Notes: generated from the letters alone by a model not told the origin. Counted from the first letter of the stretch, positions 15,648 through 23,793 are shown. The stretch is 39,571 bases of DNA from Thermodesulfovibrionia bacterium (GCA_919902995.1 CAKKSD010000040.1:1-39571), one strand, 5' to 3'. Numbers and translations are program-made.

Positions 15648-18600
15648 TTATTTTTTAAGAACCCACTTAAACCCAATCTCCTCAAGTCTTTTGATTCTGT
15701 CAGGAGGTAATTTACCCCTTTTATATCTCTGATCGGATTGCCACTTGCCAAGCTTAAAGCCCTCTGGTGTTTTATAACTTATTGGTGCATTAGGATTACC
15801 AAACTGCTCCTTACATCTTACTGTCTCAAGGAAACCCTTCTCAAAGGCTTTATCAATAATGTCCCAAAGGTCCCATATGAACCCTATTTCGTCAAGTCTT
15901 CTAACTTGGTCGGGAGATAATCTATCTTTTCTAAGTTTTAGAAGGTATTGCCAGCGACCGAGCTTATAGCCATCAGAAGTTTTATAATAACTAGAAGGAG
16001 CGTTTGGGTCTCCAAATCGTTCTTTATGTTTCAGTGTTTCTTGCAACCCTTTTTCAAAGGCTGCATGAAACTTGTTCCACTTAAATCCTATTTCTTCAAG
16101 TCGCTTAATGTTCTCCTGCGGTTGCCTACCTTCTCGATATTTCCGCCGTTGCAAATCCTGCCAAGACCCAAGGTTAAAACCCTCTATTGTTTTATATTGC
16201 TGAGGTGAATTAGCATTACCGAATTGCTTTCTATATCTCAATGTTTCTTGAAACCCTTGCTCAAAAGCTTCCTTACCAATGGCTTTTAATTGCCACTTAA
16301 ATCCTATTCCCTCAAGCTGTTTAATCTTTTCTGGAGTCAATTTACCATTTTTATAAAACTGCCGTTGATGGGCTTGCCAGGTCCCGAGTGGATAACCTCC
16401 TAGTGTTTTATAGTTATTGGGGCTATTAGGATCACCTGATTGTTCTTTATATTTAAGTGTTTCCTTAAAACCCCTCTCAAAGGTATTCTCACGAAGATTC
16501 CACATAAATCCTATTGCTTCAAGGCGCTTAATTTTATATGGCGATAATTCACCATTTCTATAAAATTGCCTTTGGTGCCCCTGCCATGTCCCGAGCGGAT
16601 AACCATATGATGTTTTATATTCCTTGGGAGCATTCGGGCTATCAAATTCTTCGTTATAAGCGAGTGTCAACCCATACCAAAAATCCCATTTCTTTCCTAT
16701 TACTTCCAAAGTCTTTGTATAAAGCGTATTTATAAACCTTGTTTTATCTATTTTTATTGGCAGATTATAAAATTCAATCTTCTCAGCATATTCTGCCATT
16801 GCATCTTTCCATTCCCTTGTGCCTTCTTCTCCTTTGCCCTGCATGATTCTTAAATTAGAAACTATATCTTCAATCCGCTGATCCTGGTCAACCATTGCCT
16901 GAAGCACCTGCCAGACAGCATCAAAATCTGAACTTTTAATAATCTCTTCAGGGTCTGTATTCTCTTCGACAACAACAGGTATAAAAATATATCCCCTCTC
17001 TTTCCACTCTGCCTTCCTCATTGCCCTCCCTGTTGCCTGAACAATATCAATAATGCTTTTCTTTGGATCTATAAATGCAACTGTATCTACAACTGGAACA
17101 TCAACGCCTTCTGTCAGACATCTGGCATTGCTCATTATGCCAATATAAGATTCCTTGAACTCTTTCATAAGGCTGTTTCTCACACCTGATGGCATCGTGC
17201 CGTTTACATGGAAGAATTTTATATTGTCTGAAGATTCATTTTTGTCGTTGCGAGCACCCAAAGGGTGCGTGGCAATCTCTGTATCTTTAAGAAGATTATG
17301 AGATTGCTTCGTCGCTACTGCTCCTCGCAATGACACCTCAGAAGAATGTTTTTGAGAAGGAATAAGGAAGTTATTGTCTTTTTCAGTATGTTTTGTCTCA
17401 AGCATCCTGAATACCTGATTAATACCATAGAGTGTATTAGTATCTGTAAATGCCTTTGCACCTTTTACCCTGTTATGGAATGTGAATACCTTTTTCAGCC
17501 CATAGGCATTAATCCCCTTAACAAGGGCAACTCGCTTTGCAAAAGCCTTAGCATCCCATTCATGTTCATCATCTGTAATAACCCTCCCACCATGTTGGAT
17601 AATCTCCTTTACCTCAGAGTCTGTAACGCAGATAACAACAATCTTATAATCGGATATATGGTTTCTTTCAATTGCTTCTCCAAATGTCATTTCATAAAAA
17701 GTTTTTCCATAAATATCTGAATCGTCCATGCTGCATATAAGAATATCCTCCTCTTTTGCTTTCTTGACTATGTGAGGGGCATAGATGCGGGGAGTAGCTG
17801 TCATAAAGATTCTCTTTTTTATCGGGACGTTTTTATCATTAAGGGCAAGATTCCATACGCCGACTTCTGTCCCTGTAGTACGATGGGCTTCATCGAATAT
17901 ACCGACATCTAATATCGTACCTGTTTTCAAGACTGCCTTTGAAAGGACTTTGCTCGACTGATAAGTTGAAAATAAGATGGAGGTTGCAGGCTGTTTACTG
18001 GAGAGAAAGTCTGATACTACTTTAACATCTGTGGTCACTGGTATATCCATCTCGTAAAGATGCTCTATTGGAGAATCATTACCCAGATCAACAGTCGTAT
18101 CACTACAGAGGCAAAGATATCGGAAAGGTTGAAGTACAGTATTCGCCGCCCATTCCCTCAATGTCTGGCTCATCAATGCAAGACTCGGAACCATTACCAG
18201 AATGTGAGAACCTCCGATCTTTTCAGCAATCCACATAGAGGCAAGTGTCTTTCCTGTACCACAGGGAAGTATAAGCTGACCTCTGTTATGTTCTTTAAAA
18301 TATGACAAGGCTGATTCTAAGGCTTCCTGCTGAGTTTGATGAGGGGTCTTTTTCTTTTGAGGCTCGATACGCTGCTCTTTAAGATAAAACCTAAGACGGT
18401 CAAAGAAATTAGAATCAAGCTGGTCAAAGCGGTCAACAAGAATCCGACTCTGATTTGTCCTGTCATTTATCGCAGTAGGAAGGCTGTTTGCATTGGTTAT
18501 AGTTATTCTCCAGTCAGCCTTGTCAGATATTGTAAAGAATGTAGATAACTCTCTAAGGGTAGGGATATTGTTTCTGTCACTTCTGAATTTAGCCTGATAG

Positions 18601-18875
18601 GCAATGAGCTTTCCGTCAATGCTTATGGCAAGACCATCTATACCTATATCCTGAATGCCAGGGTATCCAAGCTTTTGTCTTAATGAATGAGGAATTTCAT
18701 TTTGGCGAAAAACCTTCTCAAATTGAAACACTGGGTCAAGGAGAAAGAAAGCTTTGCAGAATTCTTCGAATGCCTCGCCTCTTTCCTGCTCTGAAGGTAA
18801 AGCTGTAATAAGGGCTTCTAATTCAGCCCAAGAAGATATACCTTCAACAAGATTTAGAAGGCTAATTTTCTGCAC
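15648..18875 (-). CDS. Restriction-type SF2 helicase with five C-terminal helicase-associated repeats
   Basis: A 1,075-residue protein. Residues 30-150 look like an Mrr-type PD-(D/E)XK nuclease domain (GIDGLA near 79-84, YQAKF at 93-97). Residues 185-640 are the SF2 motor: Walker A CGTGKT (205-210), DEAH (328-331), MTATPRIY (358-365), and QATGRAMRKAEW near 613. From about 735 to the end there are five copies of a roughly 65-70-residue helicase-associated domain, each ending like LGxWQ...RxKxGKLxPxxIKRLExIGFxW. Residues about 511-547 (SLRGAVATKQS...) come from an inserted dispersed repeat. The start is GTG. Probable DNA translocase-nuclease of a restriction or anti-phage system; no methylase or specificity gene is nearby. 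Confidence 0.88.
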   Translation of the reverse strand: MQKISLLNLVEGISSWAELEALITALPSEQERGEAFEEFCKAFFLLDPVFQFEKVFRQNEIPHSLRQKLGYPGIQDIGIDGLAISIDGKLIAYQAKFRSDRNNIPTLRELSTFFTISDKADWRITITNANSLPTAINDRTNQSRILVDRFDQLDSNFFDRLRFYLKEQRIEPQKKKTPHQTQQEALESALSYFKEHNRGQLILPCGTGKTLASMWIAEKIGGSHILVMVPSLALMSQTLREWAANTVLQPFRYLCLCSDTTVDLGNDSPIEHLYEMDIPVTTDVKVVSDFLSSKQPATSILFSTYQSSKVLSKAVLKTGTILDVGIFDEAHRTTGTEVGVWNLALNDKNVPIKKRIFMTATPRIYAPHIVKKAKEEDILICSMDDSDIYGKTFYEMTFGEAIERNHISDYKIVVICVTDSEVKEIIQHGGRVITDDEHEWDAKAFAKRVALVKGINAYGLKKVFTFHNRVKGAKAFTDTNTLYGINQVFRMLETKHTEKDNNFLIPSQKHSSEVSLRGAVATKQSHNLLKDTEIATHPLGARNDKNESSDNIKFFHVNGTMPSGVRNSLMKEFKESYIGIMSNARCLTEGVDVPVVDTVAFIDPKKSIIDIVQATGRAMRKAEWKERGYIFIPVVVEENTDPEEIIKSSDFDAVWQVLQAMVDQDQRIEDIVSNLRIMQGKGEEGTREWKDAMAEYAEKIEFYNLPIKIDKTRFINTLYTKTLEVIGKKWDFWYGLTLAYNEEFDSPNAPKEYKTSYGYPLGTWQGHQRQFYRNGELSPYKIKRLEAIGFMWNLRENTFERGFKETLKYKEQSGDPNSPNNYKTLGGYPLGTWQAHQRQFYKNGKLTPEKIKQLEGIGFKWQLKAIGKEAFEQGFQETLRYRKQFGNANSPQQYKTIEGFNLGSWQDLQRRKYREGRQPQENIKRLEEIGFKWNKFHAAFEKGLQETLKHKERFGDPNAPSSYYKTSDGYKLGRWQYLLKLRKDRLSPDQVRRLDEIGFIWDLWDIIDKAFEKGFLETVRCKEQFGNPNAPISYKTPEGFKLGKWQSDQRYKRGKLPPDRIKRLEEIGFKWVLKK
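17243..17335. repeat. Dispersed palindromic repeat inside the helicase gene
   Basis: The ends GTCGTTGCGAG and CTCGCAATGAC are near-inverse copies, with GCAATCTC and GAGATTGC inside. The same family (CATTGCGAG...GCAATCT) appears at 28397-28561. It is open in the gene's frame and encodes a segment holding SLRGAVATKQS, which does not belong to SF2 helicases and falls between motor motifs. Confidence 0.8.
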
Positions 18876-18957
18876 AAGAAGATTTTATCCTAATGATAAG
18901 ATAGAATCAACATCTGAAAACTATATCCCCAGACCATGGTTAACATTTATCAGGCTC

Positions 18958-19560
18958 TCAGATGCAATGGAGGGCACGGATAGTTATTATCGCAATAGAC
19001 CAGAGGACATCTATAGGAAGATGTTGATCTGCTGTAGAATCGAAAAGAAGGCTCATCCTTGGAGGAAACTCTTCGTCCTCTTTCCAGAGAATAAGGGTTA
19101 CTGGTATTCTCGGAAAAGGCCCGAGTTCTACTGAAGCATCACCGAAGGATAAAGCCTTTCCACCAAGAAGTTCTCCTGCCAAAAGAAAGTCCTGAGGTGA
19201 TTTCCTATATCTCTGAGCTAAGGTATCTAAGGGCAGTATATGGGAGCCCCTGAAAAAAATATCCCCACCCTTCAGGTCTCCGGGATTAACTAATTTTTTA
19301 GAGGGACCAGCACACTTTGCCTTGATAAGATACTGAATGGCAGATATATTAAACAATTCTTCAATACCATGAAGCCATCTATGATCTGATTCAGGGGAGG
19401 GATTTATCTCCCTTTTCACGGGGGAGATTAAAAATTCTGAGTTGAAGGATTTAAGAGAATATTCTCCTTTCTGGGGATTGTATTGAACCTCAGTCCTCTG
19501 GCATACATCAGATGGATCAAGTATGGAGAGTTCTTCCCATGCTTTATTATCAACTGCCAT
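18958..19560 (-). CDS. DUF3786 domain protein
   Basis: A 200-residue protein; I choose the ATG at 19560 (MAVDNKAWEEL), with GGAGGAGAT upstream, over the ATG six codons earlier. The LIKAKCAGPSKKLVNPGDLKGGDIFFRGSHILPLDTLAQRY stretch and the end PVTLILWKEDEEFPPRMSLLFDSTADQHLPIDVLWSIA are the recognisable DUF3786 blocks. The family is common in anaerobes and may be linked to corrinoid or iron-sulfur proteins, but no function is proven. It is separate from the helicase gene downstream by about 80 bases. Confidence 0.82.
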   Translation of the reverse strand: MAVDNKAWEELSILDPSDVCQRTEVQYNPQKGEYSLKSFNSEFLISPVKREINPSPESDHRWLHGIEELFNISAIQYLIKAKCAGPSKKLVNPGDLKGGDIFFRGSHILPLDTLAQRYRKSPQDFLLAGELLGGKALSFGDASVELGPFPRIPVTLILWKEDEEFPPRMSLLFDSTADQHLPIDVLWSIAIITIRALHCI

Positions 19561-19607
19561 TATTCCATCTCCTCCCATCCCTGCATGATAGTTTACTGCA
19601 GATTTCT

Positions 19608-19735
19608 GTCATTCCAGTGTAACTTGTCCTCGACTGCGATCGGGGAACGGGAATCCAGACGACATCCCTGTAAAAACAGGGAGCTATTACAAAGGAACTG
19701 GATTCCGCATCCCCCATTTTCATGAGGACAGGCAA
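19608..19735. repeat. Dispersed palindromic repeat, copy 2, abutting truncated hicA
   Basis: GTCATTCCAGTGTAACTTGT, CGGGGAACGGGAATCCAGACGAC and GGAACTGGATTCC match copies at 9609 (inverse), 21804 and 37200. Its right end, CATGAGGACAGGCAAGTGC, runs directly into the hicA frame and supplies its last codons and stop. Confidence 0.7.
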
Positions 19736-19869
19736 GTGCGGGGACGTTTTATTCCAGGCTTAGTCATGATGATATGGTCTCCCTTTTTCCTTTTGACAAC
19801 AAAGCCATCGAGTTCGAATATTTTAATAAGTATTTCGTAATGTGTAGGTGTGATTTTTTGTTCAGCCAT
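19720..19869 (-). pseudogene. HicA-like toxin, truncated by a repeat
   Basis: The 49-residue frame starts MAEQKITPTHYEILIKIFEL and then shows the HicA core DGFVVKRKKGDHIIMTKPGIKRP. In full-length HicA this is followed by about 25 more residues; here the frame passes into the dispersed repeat and ends after RTCLSS. The characteristic His of HicA (KGDHIIM) is kept. It follows the HicB gene by five bases. It is likely non-functional, leaving HicB as an orphan. Confidence 0.75.
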
Positions 19870-19874
19870 TTAGA

Positions 19875-20138
19875 TTAAACAGCGAAGGCGAGGTCTTCTT
19901 CAGCTATGGGTTTTCTTAATTTCCAGAAATCATCAACTTTTGAAAAGCCTGATTCTTCCAGAACATCTTCCAGCGTGCCCATCTCCTGGCACTCTTCAAT
20001 GAAAGCTTCGACAGCCTCTTTAAAGGACTTTTTTGCATCTTCAATGGTTTCGCCAAAACTGGAGACGTTTAATTCCGGAGATAACGCTACATATACGTCT
20101 CCTTCTTCAAAAATCTCAATTCTTACGAATATATTCAT
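19875..20138 (-). CDS. HicB-like antitoxin
   Basis: An 87-residue protein with the HicB partial RNase H fold: FVRIEIFEEGDVYVALSPELNVSSFGETIEDAKKSFKEAVEAFIEECQEMGTLEDVLEESGF. The SPELNVSSFGETIEDA segment is diagnostic. A good ribosome site (AAGGAGGTATTC) precedes the ATG. It comes before its toxin gene (hicBA order), which is truncated. Confidence 0.88.
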   Translation of the reverse strand: MNIFVRIEIFEEGDVYVALSPELNVSSFGETIEDAKKSFKEAVEAFIEECQEMGTLEDVLEESGFSKVDDFWKLRKPIAEEDLAFAV

Positions 20139-20197
20139 AGAATACCTCCTTCATCTTTAACGCTATTTTAACACATTTTTCCAATATGTCATTAATC

Positions 20198-20295
20198 TTA
20201 TCCTCTAATCAACTCCGATGTGCTATGAACCTTCACCCCTAATCCCTGAAAATCCGTATCATTGCTCCAGATGGGGCAGTCGAGTCTAAGGGATA
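20198..20295 (-). pseudogene. C-terminal remnant of a PIN-domain (VapC-like) toxin
   Basis: On the minus strand a frame without a start reads LDCPIWSNDTDFQGLGVKVHSTSELIRG and then stops. The PIWSNDxDF...V.V.ST.EL pattern is the end of PIN-domain toxins. It follows directly after a small antitoxin-like gene, where the toxin should be, so most of the toxin has been deleted. Confidence 0.65.
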
Positions 20296-20307
20296 ATGTA
20301 AGACGGA

Positions 20308-20469
20308 TTAGTGTTTTCTGCTAGGTTTTCTATGCCTTTCAAAATCTTCAAGTATTTCTTCCTCTTTTATCCCTTTTGTCTGAAGTTTTTTCTTTATAGG
20401 TTCGGTAAGACTTACAAAAATATCTTTTGTAGTTCTACCCTTGAGTTTTTTGATTGATGGACGTTTCAT
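20308..20469 (-). CDS. Small antitoxin-like protein (partner of the lost PIN toxin)
   Basis: A 53-residue basic protein: MKRPSIKKLKGRTTKDIFVSL, then a helix and LQTKGIKEEEILEDFERHRK. The EEEILEDFE-R pattern resembles short antitoxins paired with PIN toxins. An AGGAG ribosome site seven bases before the ATG supports translation. Immediately downstream lies the PIN-domain tail. Confidence 0.65.
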   Translation of the reverse strand: MKRPSIKKLKGRTTKDIFVSLTEPIKKKLQTKGIKEEEILEDFERHRKPSRKH

Positions 20470-20501
20470 TTAAGCTACTCCTCTGGACATATTATAGCTT
20501 A

Positions 20502-21251
20502 TCAATCTATCTCCTCCCATCCCTCTCTGAGGAGTGTTGTCCTCAAATCCCTTTCATTAAGTTCATGGACCCATACCCTTAACTTGCTGAGTGTAGCCAT
20601 AAGTTCCTCATCATTAAGTCTTGTCTTTATATATCTTTTATACTCAATGGCCCATAGATTATTCGCCATCTCATAAACCTTAAAGGGAATCCTTTTCTCA
20701 TTTATAAGCCATCTTAGCTCTGCCTTACCTCCACCCTTCCAGAGACCGAGTCCCTTTGATCTCGCTTCCCTTTCATACTGCCTGAATTCCTCCATGTATT
20801 TGAAGGGAAATCTCGTAAGAGCGAATCCATAACCCTGCTTTATGATCTCTGCATTCAACATCCTACCATCAGGGAGAAAGACATAGGCTAAGAGGCGTCC
20901 ATATTTGTCTTCCCTCTCTAAATCGAACTCTAATTTCACCTTCTTTCCTGAAACCATCTTAGTTGTAAAAAAGCTTGCCTCCTGTGCAAAATACTGGACT
21001 GGCTTTAGAGGATGACTTAACTCAGGGGTATCCACACCGATAAGTCTAACAGTAATTTCGGATTGTTGATTTCGGATTTCTGGTTTTTCAATTCCCAATT
21101 TGAGATCCTCCCTATGGGTCGGGTCTTCGACAATCCGCAATTGAATAGTATCTCCATCAAAGACCTTTGTGCAGAGGCCCTGAAGTTCGCCTCCAGAGGC
21201 ATTATTAATTCCGAAGAAAATAAGGGTAAGGATAAGAATGGCCGTTTTCAT
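20502..21251 (-). CDS. Secreted thermonuclease-like (SNase) protein
   Basis: A 249-residue protein with a signal peptide (about residues 1-20, ending NASGG). The staphylococcal-nuclease fold follows: CTKVFDGDTIQLRI, VRLIGVDTPEL, KVKLEFDLEREDKYGRLLAYVFLPDGRMLNAEIIKQGYG, then ARSKGLGLWKGG. The catalytic R-x-x-G-x-D-T-P-E and D-x-Y-G-R motifs are intact. Between the first strands, residues about 42-67 (PTHREDLKLGIEKPEIRNQQSEI) come from an inserted repeat. The last 75 residues are an unrelated basic domain. It starts two bases after the broken OB-fold gene, so they were likely an operon. Confidence 0.88.
   Translation of the reverse strand: MKTAILILTLIFFGINNASGGELQGLCTKVFDGDTIQLRIVEDPTHREDLKLGIEKPEIRNQQSEITVRLIGVDTPELSHPLKPVQYFAQEASFFTTKMVSGKKVKLEFDLEREDKYGRLLAYVFLPDGRMLNAEIIKQGYGFALTRFPFKYMEEFRQYEREARSKGLGLWKGGGKAELRWLINEKRIPFKVYEMANNLWAIEYKRYIKTRLNDEELMATLSKLRVWVHELNERDLRTTLLREGWEEID
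21052..21130. repeat. Repeat-derived insert inside the nuclease gene
   Basis: The plus strand has repeated GATTTCGGATT-like units (TTTCGGATTGTTGATTTCGG, then ATTTCTGG), the kind of low-complexity repeat that encodes EIRNxxSEI peptides when read in one frame. It opens in frame within the nuclease gene and falls in a loop between strands of the fold. The edges are approximate. Confidence 0.5.
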
Positions 21252-21253
21252 TT

Positions 21254-21646
21254 CTACTTATTCAATATCCTGATCTGGTCTGGAGAAGTAAGGATAATTT
21301 CAGGTTTGCCTTTATATTCCTTTATGATCCCTGTCACCCGGACATGCTTATTAAGGTAATATTTCTCAGGATTAGGAGGGAAAAGATGAAAGTCTCTCTC
21401 GAAGATCACCGCAGTAAAGTATCTCTTCCAGTTCGGATGGAAATTCAGGAAGACTGTCTTCCCTGTATTATTGGTCTTTACAATTACTCCATCGACTGTT
21501 TTATGCTAGCCGTAATGTTTATCAGCATCCTGCCAGGATATAATATTTTTATCGAGGGGTCTCGTTGGCTTTTCTTCTGCCTTGAGGTCTTTTAAAAAAG
21601 GAATGAATAGAAAAGGTAATAGGAAAACAAATATTTTTCTATGCAT
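21254..21646 (-). pseudogene. Exported OB-fold protein interrupted by an amber codon
   Basis: Reading through one TAG (21506-21508, codon 47) gives 130 residues: a signal peptide (MHRKIFVFLLPFLFIPFL...), ISWQDADKHYG-stop-HKTVDGVIV, then GKTVFLNFHPNWKRYFTAVIF, HVRVTGIIKEYKGKPEIILTSPDQIRIL. This is the OB-fold family often found beside thermonucleases, and the stop falls where a Glu or Lys is usual. The same frame continues without other stops up to two bases from the nuclease gene. A recent mutation or a base error are the likely causes. Confidence 0.75.
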
Positions 21647-21803
21647 GAGTCTACTTTATCAGAAATGGGCTTATATGGTCAATGGTCTGGTTAGAATTTG
21701 GGTTGACTTTAGAGATGGAATATCCTAAACTCCTCTCGGTATGATCGAGGATGTCATCAAGATTTCCTATGAGACTGCTTAAAAAAACTGTAATAGTCTT
21801 TCT

Positions 21804-21921
21804 GTCATTCCTGCGAAAGCAGGAATCCAGACGATGTACGTGCTAAAGCAGGAACTATCGAAAGGAACTGGATTCCCGTTTTCACGGGAAACCCTGGATT
21901 CCGTGTCAAGCACGGAATGAC
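21804..21921. repeat. Dispersed palindromic repeat, long copy
   Basis: It begins GTCATTCCTGCGAAAGCAGGAATCCAGACGA and ends GGATTCCGTGTCAAGCACGGAATGAC, with internal hairpins CCTGCGAAAGCAGG, CCCGTTTTCACGGG and CCGTGTCAAGCACGG. It shares GAATCCAGACGA and AAAGGAACTGGATTCC with the copy at 19608. It fills the spacer between the broken OB-fold gene and the transaldolase gene; the rest of 21647-21939 is featureless. Confidence 0.75.
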
Positions 21922-21939
21922 AAATTGGGGAGGAATATA

Positions 21940-22602
21940 ATGAAGATTTTCATAGATACAGCCAATATAAATGAAATAAGGGAGGTCTATAGCTGGGGGG
22001 TAATAGATGGTGTTACAACGAACCCCTCCCTCGTAGCTAAAGAAGGAAAGGATTTCAGGAAGGTGATAGATGAGATCTGCTCCATCGTTGACGGCCCTAT
22101 CAGTGCCGAGGCGGTCAGTATGGATTCGGATGGGATGATCAAGGAGGCAAGGGAGCTATCAAAGATACATAAGAATATCGTGGTAAAGATCCCCATGACT
22201 AAGGAAGGCCTTAAGGCTGTTAAAAGGGTTTCCTCTGAAAAGATAAAGACGAATATGACTCTTATATTCTCTCCCAATCAGGCACTCCTTGCTGCAAAGG
22301 CAGGAGCAACATATATAAGTCCCTTCGTTGGTAGGCTCGATGATATAAGCCATGTCGGTATGGATGTCGTTGGACAGATCGTAGAAATCTTCGATAATTA
22401 TGCCTTTGAGACAGAGGTTATAGTAGCAAGCATAAGAAACCCCCTCCATGTAATTGAGGCTGCCATGATGGGCGCCCATGTTGTGACTATTCCATTTAAT
22501 GTGTTAGAGCAGATGTTAAGACATCCACTCACCGACATAGGGATAAAGAAGTTCCTTGAAGACTGGGAGAAGGTTCCAAAAGGTGATGACAAAAGGGCAT
22601 GA
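21940..22602 (+). CDS. Transaldolase / fructose-6-phosphate aldolase family protein
   Basis: A 220-residue TIM-barrel enzyme of the small transaldolase (TalC/FSA) subfamily. The ATG at 21940 ([15 protein letters not shown]) is preferred, with GGGGAGGAATATA upstream; an in-frame ATG at 21925 would add five residues. Motifs: [42 protein letters not shown] with the Schiff-base Lys, [33 protein letters not shown], and [31 protein letters not shown]. Transaldolase or aldolase activity cannot be told apart by eye. With rpe it supplies part of a pentose phosphate route. Confidence 0.93.
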   Translation: MKIFIDTANINEIREVYSWGVIDGVTTNPSLVAKEGKDFRKVIDEICSIVDGPISAEAVSMDSDGMIKEARELSKIHKNIVVKIPMTKEGLKAVKRVSSEKIKTNMTLIFSPNQALLAAKAGATYISPFVGRLDDISHVGMDVVGQIVEIFDNYAFETEVIVASIRNPLHVIEAAMMGAHVVTIPFNVLEQMLRHPLTDIGIKKFLEDWEKVPKGDDKRA

Positions 22603-22620
22603 TTAAGGCTATAATTAAAC

Positions 22621-22836
22621 ATGCCCATCTACGAATACCATTGCCCTCATTGCGAAGAGGATTTTGAAAAACTTGTTTTCAGTTCAACCGTAGTAGAATG
22701 CCCGCGGTGCGGGGCATCGGATGTTAATAAAAAACTCTCCCTTTTCGGCATGTCCGGTGTAGAATCCAGAGGTGAAGGCACTTCTTCTGATTCCTGTGGC
22801 ACCTGCAGTTCCACAAGCTGTAGTACCTGCAAATAA
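22621..22836 (+). CDS. FmdB-family zinc-ribbon protein
   Basis: A 71-residue regulatory-type zinc ribbon: MPIYEYHCPHCEEDFEKLV, then CPRCGASDVNKKLSLFG, the two CxxC pairs that bind zinc. The C-terminal tail is Ser/Cys-rich (DSCGTCSSTSCSTC) as usual for the family. FmdB was proposed to regulate formamidase genes; the general role is unknown. It ends five bases before the STAS/HATPase gene. Confidence 0.92.
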   Translation: MPIYEYHCPHCEEDFEKLVFSSTVVECPRCGASDVNKKLSLFGMSGVESRGEGTSSDSCGTCSSTSCSTCK

Positions 22837-22841
22837 ACAGA

Positions 22842-23696
22842 ATGATCCCTTCCGAATCTATTGATGATACAACCTTCGATTTTATCCTGAGTAGATTAGA
22901 ATCTTCAGACCTTGATGTCATCGATCTAAGAAAGACTGAGTTTATCGATCCCTACGGAATGGTAGGACTACTTGAGTTCGGGAGGTTTCTCAAACAGAAG
23001 GGGAAGAATCTCACCCTTTATCTTCCTGAATCAGAGGATATCATAAGATACCTAAGCAGGATGGACTTCTTCAGATTTGCCCCTGATTATTTCAGGATGT
23101 CCCCTGTTGAGCTTCCTCAGAAATTTCCGAGAAACCCCCAGTCCGATGTGCTCCTTGAGATAACAAGAATAGAGAAATCAAATGATATACACTTCATCGT
23201 TGGCAGGGTAAAAGAGAGGGCACAGACAATCCTCGAAAGACATCTCCATTACAAAGAGAAGGCGATAAATGACTTTCTGGTCTCTCTCTCAGAGGTCTGT
23301 CAGAATATAATCGAGCATAGTGAGAATACAGGCTTTGTGGGCATCCAGAAGTATTTCTACCATAAGAGGCTAAATAAGAATGTTGTGAAGATCGCTGTAA
23401 TGGATCTGGGAATAGGTTTTAAAAAGTCACTTGAAAAGAGGCTCCCGTTAAGAAACGACCTCGATGCCCTTGAGAAGGCTTTACTCCATGGGGTATCGCG
23501 ACACGCAGATATAGGAAGGGGCCATGGATTAAGGGCAGTAAGAAAATTTGTTACGGAGTGGAACGGAAAGATATCTATCCGTTCAGGCACAGCAAGACTC
23601 TCAATAATTCCATCATGGTCCTGGGGAAAAGAAAGGGATAGCGCCTTGACCCCTTTTCCTGGCGCCCAGATAAGTATTGTCCTGCCAGGGGTTTAG
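22842..23696 (+). CDS. STAS-HATPase fusion, anti-sigma-factor type regulator
   Basis: A 284-residue protein. Residues 1-95 resemble a STAS domain (DLDVIDLRKTEFIDPYGMVGLLEFGRFL, LYLPESEDIIRYLSRMDFF). Residues about 130-284 are a GHKL ATPase of the RsbW/SpoIIAB kind: an N-box around FLVSLSEVCQNIIEHSENTG, VMDLGIGFKKSL as G1, and GRGHGLRAVRKFV as G2. STAS and HATPase are usually separate partner-switch proteins; here they are fused, as in some environmental bacteria. Likely target: a sigma factor or a phosphatase, not seen here. Confidence 0.82.
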   Translation: MIPSESIDDTTFDFILSRLESSDLDVIDLRKTEFIDPYGMVGLLEFGRFLKQKGKNLTLYLPESEDIIRYLSRMDFFRFAPDYFRMSPVELPQKFPRNPQSDVLLEITRIEKSNDIHFIVGRVKERAQTILERHLHYKEKAINDFLVSLSEVCQNIIEHSENTGFVGIQKYFYHKRLNKNVVKIAVMDLGIGFKKSLEKRLPLRNDLDALEKALLHGVSRHADIGRGHGLRAVRKFVTEWNGKISIRSGTARLSIIPSWSWGKERDSALTPFPGAQISIVLPGV

Positions 23697-23740
23697 AGAT
23701 GATCGCTCAGAAATACATTAAAAATTTCTAAAATAACCCT

Positions 23741-23768
23741 TTGCAATAAGGCATTCTTCTGCTATTAT
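23741..23768 (+). promoter_or_regulatory. Candidate promoter of lemA-DUF2207
   Basis: TTGCAA (23741-23746) and TATTAT (23763-23768) with a 16-base spacer lie 26 bases before the LemA ATG. The -35 has a fair match and the -10 a good match to the housekeeping consensus. AAAGGAGGC is the ribosome site. Confidence 0.5.
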
Positions 23769-23793
23769 TAACAGAAACAGCAAAGGAGGCAAC

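Noticed and set aside
15648-16700. Repeating pattern suggesting CRISPR or tandem DNA repeats
   Set aside because: The period is about 200 bases and corresponds to five diverged protein domains within one reading frame.
16538-18548. Plus-strand frames antisense to the helicase
   Set aside because: They have no recognisable motifs and are explained by the opposite strand.
21506-21508. In-frame TAG read as pyrrolysine or recoding
   Set aside because: The family has no known Pyl member, no special structure follows, and a single substitution explains it.
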